DNA of 6,365 bases from contig JALOMZ010000115.1 of NCBI GenBank assembly GCA_025455205.1, positions 1-6,365 of the forward strand, given 5' to 3'. The notes under the pieces were generated by a model. It did no database searches and was not told the DNA's origin. It saw nothing but the letters and a program-made list of their open reading frames with translations. This DNA comes from Chitinophagaceae bacterium (GTDB lineage Bacteria; Bacteroidota; Bacteroidia; Chitinophagales; Chitinophagaceae). A program made the position numbers and the translations under genes. Shown here in pieces: positions 1 through 5,072 of this stretch. Each line of letters starts with the position of its first letter. The stretch's first letter is position 1.

Positions 1-1
1 G

Positions 2-682
2 GCCGGCCTTTTCTACGGAAACTGGAACCCGCTGGTGGTAGTGTTTGCCTACTTTCTGGAAACCATTATTATCGGACTGATTCACATGGCAAAAATGTGG
101 GCCACCCTGCGGCTGGGCAGGGCGCAGCAGCATGCTGTATTCAGTGCAGCCAACACCATGTTCGCCGGCACTTTTGCCATCGTGTTTTTCCTGGTGCATT
201 ACTTCTTTTTTGTTTTCGGCCAGTCCATTTTCATTTTTTCCTTTTTTGGCAGGCAGGAGTTTGGATTCGAAAGCGCTTTCCATGTTTTCAATAACTATTA
301 CATCCTGCTGCAGCGGCCCGATATGCAGCTGGTGTTGGGCATTGTGATTGCCACCCAACTGGGGAATGCCATTATGTACTTTTTTGTTCCCGGCAAATAC
401 AACCTTTATACGCTGGAGCAGTTGTTTTTGCAGCCGTACCTGCGCATTGTGGTACAGCAGATGGCCACCATCCTCACCGGGTTTTTCATGTTGTTGCTGG
501 GCGGTCCGCATGCCGCGGCCCTGTTACTGATTGTGGTGCGGCTGGTAATCGACTGCACCCTGGTGGGTGCAAAGCATAATCCTACATTACGCCTGGCATT
601 GCAAAATGCTTTATTGAAAAAGGAAACCCCCGAAGAAAAGGCTGAGGCACAAAAACTTTTGGAGGTATGGCTGGATCAATGA
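2..682 (+). CDS. Multi-spanning membrane protein, DUF6498-like, 5' end outside window
   Basis: The frame is open from the first bases to a TGA at 680-682, so 226 residues of the C-terminal part are visible and the true start lies upstream. A GTG at 35 could be read as a start, but the in-frame residues before it (ending GNWNPL) look like a continuing membrane protein. Hydrophobic segments lie at about residues 11-32, 51-82 (long, Phe-rich, with an HYFFF stretch), 108-130, 145-165 and 168-190. A charged cytoplasmic-looking tail rich in Lys and Glu follows. The first segment contains FLETIIIGLIHMAKM, which resembles the aromatic-x-Leu-Glu-x-hydrophobic-Gly signature I associate with DUF6498 integral membrane proteins. 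The function of that family is unknown. The gene converges on the next one with only 18 nt between stops, leaving no room for a separate terminator. That it is a membrane protein is secure; the family name is moderately sure. Confidence 0.75.
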   Translation, partial: AGLFYGNWNPLVVVFAYFLETIIIGLIHMAKMWATLRLGRAQQHAVFSAANTMFAGTFAIVFFLVHYFFFVFGQSIFIFSFFGRQEFGFESAFHVFNNYYILLQRPDMQLVLGIVIATQLGNAIMYFFVPGKYNLYTLEQLFLQPYLRIVVQQMATILTGFFMLLLGGPHAAALLLIVVRLVIDCTLVGAKHNPTLRLALQNALLKKETPEEKAEAQKLLEVWLDQ

Positions 683-700
683 TTGGTCCCAGGAAAAAAA

Positions 701-1696
701 TTACCCGAAATCGATCTCGGTATTGTCGCCAATATTCAGGCTGCGACTCAGGCCTTTCACGCTGGCATCGCTGCCAATCAGTGAGTTGTCGAGTACTACC
801 TCAAAAAGATTGGTATAGGAGCCAATGATGCTGTCGCGCACAATGGAGTAGTTCACATTGGTGTTGCTGCCAATGGCTACATGCGGGCCTATGATGGAAT
901 TCTTGATGGAACATCCCGGCGCAATGCTCACAGGGGGAATGATGATGGTGTTCTCAAAAGTATGGGTCAGGGGATTGACATTGCCACCCAGTTTCTTCAG
1001 CAGGGTGGCGTTGCTTTCCAGCAGGGTTTCCTTTTTGCCGCAGTCGAACCAGCTTTTTACCCGGAAAGCCCTGAAGTGGGCACCCTTGTTGATCATGCAT
1101 TGCAGGGCATCGGTGAGGCTGTAGTCGCCGTTGGTGCGGATGTTCTCGTCAAACAGCTGTCCGAGGCAATCAAACAGGAGATGGGTTTCCCGGATCTTGT
1201 AGATGCCTACCAGCGCCATATTGCTTTTGGGGATGGAGGGTTTTTCCACCACGCGCTCCACGCGGTCGTGGTCGTCCAGTTCGGCCACCCCAAAACTGCG
1301 GGGATCGTCTACCTTCTTGATGCCCAGCATGCTGGTGGGGCTGTCCACCACTTCCCGAACATCGTATTCACAAATGGTATCGCCCAGCACCACAATAACC
1401 TCCTCGTCGTGCACTACTTCCTGGGTAAGGCGGATGGCGTGGCCGGTGCCCTGCCTTTCGTTCTGGTAAATGAAATGCGTTTGCAGGTGCGGATAAGCGT
1501 TGCGCACATAGTCCTGGATCTTTTCGCCCAGGTAGCCCACAATGAATACGAAATCGCGGATGCCGGCTTCCTGAAGCTGGTCAACTATAAAGCTGAGGAT
1601 GGTTTTACCGGCAATGGGTATCAGTGCCTTGGGCTGTGTATACGTATGCGGGCGCAGCTTGGTGCCGGCACCGGCAACGGGTATAATTGCTTTCAC
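701..1696 (-). CDS. Sugar-phosphate nucleotidyltransferase (RmlA/GlmU-N-like) with C-terminal left-handed beta-helix
   Basis: This 331-residue cytoplasmic enzyme probably joins a sugar 1-phosphate to an NTP, giving an NDP-sugar and pyrophosphate for polysaccharide or cell-envelope synthesis. The N-terminal Rossmann-like domain (about 1-235) carries the nucleotide loop GAGTKLRPHT at 9-18, with PK at 22-23. It also has RQGTGHA at 81-87, the metal-binding GD at 105-106, FGV at 135-137, EKP at 151-153, NGDYSLTD at 189-196 and WFDCG at 216-220. Residues from about 250 to the end are hexapeptide-like repeats (NSIIG, IGSNT, DSIIG, NSLIG) forming a short left-handed beta-helix. It is therefore a long-form enzyme, not a minimal RmlA. 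The start is GTG at 1694-1696, the only start codon between the in-frame TGA at 1724-1726 and the conserved MKAIIPVAGAG beginning. No Shine-Dalgarno motif is seen. Sugar and base specificity cannot be read; annotation as glucose-1-phosphate thymidylyltransferase would be a guess. Lys13 replaces the usual Arg of the GTR motif. Confidence 0.93.
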   Translation of the reverse strand: MKAIIPVAGAGTKLRPHTYTQPKALIPIAGKTILSFIVDQLQEAGIRDFVFIVGYLGEKIQDYVRNAYPHLQTHFIYQNERQGTGHAIRLTQEVVHDEEVIVVLGDTICEYDVREVVDSPTSMLGIKKVDDPRSFGVAELDDHDRVERVVEKPSIPKSNMALVGIYKIRETHLLFDCLGQLFDENIRTNGDYSLTDALQCMINKGAHFRAFRVKSWFDCGKKETLLESNATLLKKLGGNVNPLTHTFENTIIIPPVSIAPGCSIKNSIIGPHVAIGSNTNVNYSIVRDSIIGSYTNLFEVVLDNSLIGSDASVKGLSRSLNIGDNTEIDFG

Positions 1697-2030
1697 CTTA
1701 TCAAAATTTGGTGGTGAAGCTTGTCAACGATGGGGGAATGCCTGCGCCTGGCCTGCTGTTCTCTCATCGGTGGTTGCTTCGGGGGTTGTTGCCGGCGGTG
1801 GGAGGTGAGCGTTGGTTCGGACGGGAACGGCGTTTACCAGCAATGGAAGGCGAAATTAGCGCTTTTGGCAGTAGCAAACTGTCTGGAGTATGCATCGTTT
1901 TTGCCCGGATCGGTAATTATCCAACGGGTTGGAGCGGCTGGCTCGCCACCCAGTTTCCCACAAAAAGACCCGCATTATTTGTTAGTTTCCCAAAAACTCT
2001 ATTTTTGCCCGGTACTAAAAACCTCATACC
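1697..2030. other. 334-nt intergenic region between divergent genes
   Basis: I see no convincing gene here. An open frame on + from about 1721 runs across the acpP start, but it has improbable composition (a CCSLIGGCFGGCC stretch) and no recognisable domain. The right end holds the acpP promoter candidate. At the left end, the minus strand has AAATTTTG just upstream of the nucleotidyltransferase GTG. That is one mismatch from TAnnTTTG, and it sits so close that a transcript from it would be essentially leaderless, so I do not call it a promoter. The 11-mer TTTTTGCCCGG occurs twice, at 1898-1908 and at 2002-2012 (within the acpP promoter). No tRNA-like or strong hairpin structure was noticed in the GC-rich part, 1730-1860. 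Confidence 0.6.
1978..2007 (+). promoter_or_regulatory. Predicted acpP promoter (Bacteroidota-type -33/-7)
   Basis: TATTTTTG at 2000-2007 matches the Bacteroidota -7 consensus TAnnTTTG exactly. TTTG at 1978-1981 matches the -33 element with an 18-nt spacer, close to the usual 19-21. Transcription would start near 2013, giving a leader of about 18 nt before the acpP ATG. This short, A-rich leader lacks a Shine-Dalgarno motif, as is usual in this phylum. This promoter probably also feeds fabF, because no -7 match is seen between acpP and fabF. Confidence 0.7.
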
Positions 2031-2267
2031 ATGAGCGACATCGCAACTCGAGTAAAGAAAATAATTGTCGACAAGCTTGGCGTTGACGAAGCCGAAGTAA
2101 CCAACGAGGCTTCCTTCACCAACGATCTCGGTGCCGATTCTTTGGATACCGTAGAGCTCATCATGGAATTTGAAAAAGAATTCAACATTTCCATCCCCGA
2201 CGAGCAGGCAGAAACAATTACTACTGTAGGACAGGCTGTTACCTATCTGGAAGAGCACGCTAAGTAA
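2031..2267 (+). CDS. acpP: Acyl carrier protein
   Basis: A small acidic cytoplasmic protein of 78 residues, the usual AcpP length. It carries acyl chains as thioesters on a 4'-phosphopantetheine arm during type II fatty acid synthesis. The attachment site is Ser37 in [13 protein letters not shown] (33-45), the canonical DSL motif at the start of helix II. Helix I (about 3-16) and the acidic helix II (37-51, with [11 protein letters not shown]) match the surface that docks with FabF, FabD and other partners. The apo protein would need a phosphopantetheinyl transferase encoded elsewhere. It starts at ATG 2031 and ends with TAA. Its codons look more AT-rich than those of neighbouring genes, as often seen in short, very highly expressed genes. 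It lies 89 nt upstream of fabF, the enzyme that uses it, with a terminator-like hairpin in between. Identification is essentially certain. Confidence 0.99.
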   Translation: MSDIATRVKKIIVDKLGVDEAEVTNEASFTNDLGADSLDTVELIMEFEKEFNISIPDEQAETITTVGQAVTYLEEHAK

Positions 2268-2288
2268 GATTTTTCTTTGACCTTATTG

Positions 2289-2340
2289 GGAACATACCTG
2301 GTCAGGCATCAGCCGCAAGGGTGTGTTCCTTATTTTTTAT
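2289..2340 (+). terminator. Intrinsic terminator-like hairpin between acpP and fabF
   Basis: GGAACATACC at 2289-2298 pairs with GGTGTGTTCC at 2320-2329 over 10 bp, including one U-G wobble. The 21-nt loop can itself close as GGC-ATCA-GCC (2305-2314). A T-rich run (2330-2340, with six consecutive T) follows at once. This is the layout of a factor-independent terminator. Because fabF has no obvious promoter of its own, the site probably acts partially, yielding abundant monocistronic acpP mRNA and less acpP-fabF mRNA. Partial termination is inference. Confidence 0.75.
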
Positions 2341-2356
2341 GCTGAATCGCTAGTTT

Positions 2357-3610
2357 ATGAGCCAAAAACGAGTAGTGGTAACAGGTATTGGTGCCCTCAG
2401 CGCATTAGGTAACACCGTAGATGCCATGTGGGAGAACATGGTGAATGGTGTGAGTGGCGCCGGTCCCATTACCCTGTTTGATGCATCAAAATTCAAAACC
2501 CGCTTTGCCTGCGAACTGAAGAATTTTGATCCTCAGGACTATCTCGACCGCAAGGAAGCACGCAAGATCGACCGCTATTGCCAGCTGGCGCTGGTGGTGA
2601 GCGATCAGGCCATGGCCCAGGCGGGACTCAACAAAGAAAATATCAACCCCGACCGCTGTGGTGTGATCTTTGCCAGCGGTATTGGCGGTTTGATCACCTT
2701 TCAGGAAGAGGTGATAAATTTTGCCAAGGGAGACGGTACACCCCGCTTCAATCCCTTCTTTATCCCCAAAATGATCCTGGACATCGCGGCCGGCCAGATC
2801 TCCATGCGGCATGGCCTGCGCGGTCCAAATTTTGCTGTTACCAGCGCCTGTGCCTCCAGTTCCAATGCCATTGGCGTAGCCGTTGACCTGATCCGGGCCG
2901 GCAAGGCCGATATGGTGCTCACCGGAGGCTCCGAAGCCGTTATCTCTGAGGCCGGGGTGGGCGGATTCAACAGCATGAAGGCCCTGAGTGAACGCAACGA
3001 CAGCCCGGAAACCGCCAGTCGCCCGTACGACAAAGACCGCGACGGCTTTGTGATGGGCGAAGGGGCCGGTGCCCTGGTGCTGGAAAGCCTGGAGCATGCC
3101 CAGTCCCGCGGTGCCCATATTATATGTGAAGTAGCAGGCTCCGGCGCCAGTGCCGATGCCTACCATATCACTGCGCCCCATCCCGAAGGACTGGGTGCCC
3201 GCCACGTAATGCTTGCGGCCCTGGCCGATGCCGGCATGCAGGCCACCGACATTGATTATATCAATACCCATGGCACCAGCACGCCGCTGGGCGACGGGGC
3301 CGAGGTGAAAGCCATCCAGGATGTGTTTGGTGATCATGCCTACCAGATCAATATCAGCAGCACCAAGAGCATGACCGGACATTGCCTGGGCGCAGCCGGC
3401 GTTATTGAAGCCATCGCCTGCATACAGGCCGTATGCCATGACGTGGTACCGCCAACCATCAACCACTTTACCGATGATCCCGAACTGGACGCCCGCCTGA
3501 ACTTCACCTTCAACAAGGCCCAGCAGCGGGTGGTGAACGCCGCCCTGAGCAATACGTTCGGGTTTGGCGGACACAATGCCTGCGTTATCGTCAAGAAGTT
3601 TCAGGCCTGA
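2357..3610 (+). CDS. fabF: Beta-ketoacyl-[acyl-carrier-protein] synthase II
   Basis: The elongating condensing enzyme of type II fatty acid synthesis. It joins malonyl-ACP to acyl-ACP with loss of CO2, lengthening the chain by two carbons. The 417-residue length fits FabF (about 412). The thiolase fold shows the nucleophile Cys165 in TSACASSSN, His305 in NTHGTSTPLGD, Lys337 and His342 in STKSMTGHCLGAAG, and the C-terminal glycine-rich loop NTFGFGGHN (399-407). Phe403 of that loop is the likely gatekeeper. The intact Cys-His-His triad separates it from chain-length factors and from FabH-type (Cys-His-Asn) enzymes. FabB is the main alternative, but the length, the sequence and the position beside acpP favour FabF. 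The start is ATG 2357; an in-frame TAG at 2351-2353 rules out an earlier start. It is probably expressed by readthrough from acpP. A long antisense open frame over it is a composition artefact. Confidence 0.98.
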   Translation: MSQKRVVVTGIGALSALGNTVDAMWENMVNGVSGAGPITLFDASKFKTRFACELKNFDPQDYLDRKEARKIDRYCQLALVVSDQAMAQAGLNKENINPDRCGVIFASGIGGLITFQEEVINFAKGDGTPRFNPFFIPKMILDIAAGQISMRHGLRGPNFAVTSACASSSNAIGVAVDLIRAGKADMVLTGGSEAVISEAGVGGFNSMKALSERNDSPETASRPYDKDRDGFVMGEGAGALVLESLEHAQSRGAHIICEVAGSGASADAYHITAPHPEGLGARHVMLAALADAGMQATDIDYINTHGTSTPLGDGAEVKAIQDVFGDHAYQINISSTKSMTGHCLGAAGVIEAIACIQAVCHDVVPPTINHFTDDPELDARLNFTFNKAQQRVVNAALSNTFGFGGHNACVIVKKFQA

Positions 3611-3625
3611 TGTGCGGTCATTGGG

Positions 3626-3633
3626 TATTTTTG
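3626..3633 (+). promoter_or_regulatory. Candidate -7 element for rnc
   Basis: TATTTTTG in the 61-nt fabF-rnc gap is an exact TAnnTTTG match and the same octamer as in the acpP promoter. Transcription would begin near 3640, leaving a leader of about 32 nt. No good TTTG/TTG element stands 18-21 nt upstream, so support is partial. Bases 3628-3634 can also pair with 3646-3652 (7 bp including a wobble, 11-nt loop), so the element overlaps a weak hairpin without a T-tract. rnc may be expressed both from here and by readthrough from fabF. Confidence 0.4.
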
Positions 3634-3671
3634 CTTTTCTTCGAAGCGAAAACTAACCGCCTGCATATTGT

Positions 3672-4382
3672 GTGAATTGGTCCCTGCCATTTTTTAGCCA
3701 GAACAAAGCCCGCCAGAACTTCCGCAAGTCATTGCAGAACGTACTGGGTTTTAAGCCAGGCAAGCTGGAATTGTATACCACCGCCCTCAGCCACCGCTCG
3801 GTGAAGGACATGGCGGAGGAGAACAACGAAAGGCTGGAATACCTGGGCGATGCCATTCTGAGCGCCGTGGTGGCTGATTATCTCTTCATGCGCTATCCCA
3901 AAAAAGGGGAGGGCTTTCTTACCGAAATGCGCAGCAAAATGGTGAACCGCCAGATGCTGAACGATATTGCGGTGAAAATGGGCGTGAAGAAGATCACCCA
4001 GTTCAATAAGATAGACACCGCCCTCAAAAACAGCCAGATCTTCGGCAATACCCTGGAAGCCCTGGTGGGTGCCATCTATCTCGACAAGGGATACAAGGCC
4101 ACCGTAAGGTGGGTAACCAAGCGCATCATTCTGCCCCACCTGCTGCTCGACGACCTGGAAGCACAGGATATCAATATCAAGAACAAGCTCATTGGCTGGG
4201 CCAACAAGCAAAATCGCCAGATCGATTTCGAAACCCTGGAAGAAAAGCAGGAAAGGGGACGTCGCCTCTTTATTGTGGGGGTAAAACTGGACGGTGAGGT
4301 GATTTCGGCCGGCCGGGGTTTCAACAAGAAAGACGCCAGCCAGATGGCGGCTCTGCAGGCCGTGGAGAAATTGGGATTGTAA
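3672..4382 (+). CDS. rnc: Ribonuclease III
   Basis: A double-strand-specific endoribonuclease of 236 residues that acts as a dimer in processing of rRNA precursors and structured RNAs. The catalytic domain (about 15-155) carries the signature NERLEYLGDAIL at 52-63, supplying Glu53, Glu56 and Asp60. Glu80 lies in KKGEGFLTEMR, and the second acidic segment is FGNTLEALVGAIYLDKGY (124-141) with the essential-position Glu129. In that segment Asn126 sits where the family normally has a metal-binding Asp (ADT/GDA in many homologues). The C-terminal double-stranded RNA-binding domain spans about 167-236, from NIKNKLIGWA to KKDASQMAALQAVEKL. The start is GTG at 3672: the in-frame TAA at 3654-3656 leaves no earlier usable start, and the first ATG (residue 47) would cut off the first helices. 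It lies 61 nt after fabF, a common arrangement. It converges on the epimerase gene. Confidence 0.97.
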   Translation: MNWSLPFFSQNKARQNFRKSLQNVLGFKPGKLELYTTALSHRSVKDMAEENNERLEYLGDAILSAVVADYLFMRYPKKGEGFLTEMRSKMVNRQMLNDIAVKMGVKKITQFNKIDTALKNSQIFGNTLEALVGAIYLDKGYKATVRWVTKRIILPHLLLDDLEAQDINIKNKLIGWANKQNRQIDFETLEEKQERGRRLFIVGVKLDGEVISAGRGFNKKDASQMAALQAVEKLGL

Positions 4383-4432
4383 AAAGGAAGAAATTCCAAA
4401 ATCCAAAGCCCGGTAGCCAAAATCCCAATTCC
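4369..4432. repeat. Inverted repeat and degenerate 7-nt tandem repeat at the rnc/mce junction
   Basis: Six consecutive heptamers occupy 4391-4432: AAATTCC, AAAATCC, AAAGCCC, GGTAGCC, AAAATCC, CAATTCC (consensus about AAAWTCC). In addition, AATTGGGATT at 4369-4378, inside the last codons of rnc, is a perfect inverted copy of AATCCCAATT at 4421-4430, allowing a 10-bp stem with a 42-nt loop. GGAA-GAAA-TTCC (4386-4397) can form a small tetraloop hairpin. On the minus strand that is followed by TTTTT, so it could help end the mce transcript, though a 4-bp stem is weak. I recall similar low-complexity spacers in other Bacteroidota genomes, but cannot confirm it here. Confidence 0.6.
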
Positions 4433-4461
4433 AGGCCTGACTGTCGGTTTCCGCTGCCGAA

Positions 4462-4872
4462 TTATTCGCCTTCTTTTATTTCCTGGCATAGCTCCACCAG
4501 CACCCCATGGGTTCCCTTGGGATGCAGGAAGCAAACCAGCTTATTGTCGGCGCCCCGCTTGGGTTCGGGGTTGAGCAGCACAAAGCCTGCTGTCTGCAGG
4601 CGGGCCATTTCGGCCCGGATATCGCTCACTTCAAATGCCACATGATGCAGGCCTTCCCCCTTTTTATCAATGAATTTGGCAATAACACCCTCAGGATCAG
4701 TGCTTTCCAGCAGCTCTACCTTGTTGGGACCCGCCTGGAAAAAGGCGGTGCTCACCTTTTCACTTTCCACTGCTTCCGTTTTGTAGCAAGGGGTGTTCAG
4801 CAGTGACTCAAAAACAGGAATGGATTCCTGCAGCGATCGGACGGCAATGCCGATATGTTCAATCTTGTTCAT
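4462..4872 (-). CDS. mce: Methylmalonyl-CoA epimerase (VOC family)
   Basis: This 136-residue enzyme interconverts (R)- and (S)-methylmalonyl-CoA, linking propionyl-CoA metabolism with the B12-dependent mutase and succinyl-CoA. The length is usual for the family. It shows the two beta-alpha-beta-beta-beta modules of the vicinal oxygen chelate fold. The first has His6 in IEHIGIAV and Glu53 in NKVELLEST; the second has the His pair 76-77 in GLHHVAFEV and Glu127 in VLVELCQ. These are the expected divalent-metal ligands and catalytic acids. HPKGTHGVLVEL (117-128) is the typical C-terminal block. The start ATG is at 4870-4872 with IEHIGIAV close behind, as in homologues; no Shine-Dalgarno motif is seen. 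It converges on rnc and diverges from iscS with 200 nt between starts. No mutase subunit is in the window, so the pathway link is from family knowledge. Another VOC enzyme is the alternative, but less likely. Confidence 0.93.
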   Translation of the reverse strand: MNKIEHIGIAVRSLQESIPVFESLLNTPCYKTEAVESEKVSTAFFQAGPNKVELLESTDPEGVIAKFIDKKGEGLHHVAFEVSDIRAEMARLQTAGFVLLNPEPKRGADNKLVCFLHPKGTHGVLVELCQEIKEGE

Positions 4873-4953
4873 GGCAAAGGGTTGGAGCCGTGTTAAAGGG
4901 TGCCCTGCAGCCTTACGAATTGGGGAAAAAGCCTTGTTGAGGCAGGCCCCGGA

Positions 4954-4984
4954 TTGTGGAGGGCAACAAAAGCGGCTAATTTTG
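4954..4984 (+). promoter_or_regulatory. Predicted iscS promoter
   Basis: TAATTTTG at 4977-4984 is an exact TAnnTTTG match, and TTG at 4954-4956 lies 20 nt upstream, the expected -33 spacing. The predicted transcription start near 4990 gives a leader of about 83 nt. A palindrome, GTTTA-A-TAAAC at 4989-4999, lies on the predicted start site, where a bound regulator could block initiation. No regulator can be named from this. Confidence 0.6.
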
Positions 4985-5003
4985 TGTTGTTTAATAAACC
5001 GGA

Positions 5004-5024
5004 CGGGTGTTTTCTACACGCCCG
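5004..5024 (+). promoter_or_regulatory. Leader hairpin upstream of iscS
   Basis: CGGG-TGT (5004-5010) pairs with ACA (5016-5018) and CCCG (5021-5024) around a TTTCT loop, giving a 7-bp GC-rich stem with a 2-nt bulge (5019-5020). It lies inside the predicted iscS leader. The TTTT at 5030-5033 follows after 5 nt, too short and too far to call a terminator. It may stabilise the mRNA or be a protein site; I do not recognise a riboswitch. Confidence 0.35.
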
Positions 5025-5038
5025 CGCCGTTTTCCAGA

Positions 5039-5046
5039 CAAAGGTA
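5039..5046 (-). promoter_or_regulatory. Possible -7 element for mce, reading left
   Basis: The minus strand reads TACCTTTG here, an exact TAnnTTTG match. No -33 TTG is found at the proper distance, and the leader to mce would be about 160 nt. If used, it would face the iscS promoter, and the two transcripts would overlap by about 40 nt. A chance match is quite possible. Confidence 0.2.
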
Positions 5047-5072
5047 AAGCAGTAAAAAGTCACTAAAATTAT

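Noticed and set aside
881..1717. A 278-codon plus-strand open frame opposite the nucleotidyltransferase
   Set aside because: It has the same antisense character, with no domain, and the minus-strand gene has all family motifs.
1697..1726. Promoter for the nucleotidyltransferase with AAATTTTG as -7 and TTGAC as -33
   Set aside because: The -7 has a mismatch at its first T, the spacing is short (about 15 nt), and the predicted start would fall on the start codon itself. Not enough to annotate.
1721..2086. A 121-codon plus-strand open frame in the large gap, overlapping acpP
   Set aside because: Composition is unlike protein (clustered Cys, Gly, Trp), and it runs into acpP in another frame through the acpP promoter. 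No support for a gene.
2486..3574. A 362-codon open frame on the minus strand, fully inside fabF
   Set aside because: It is antisense to a gene with every catalytic residue. Its product is a Gly/Ala/His-rich string without a recognisable domain, as expected from codon bias of GC-rich genes.
3729..4406. A 225-codon minus-strand open frame over rnc
   Set aside because: It is a shadow of rnc, with no recognisable motif.
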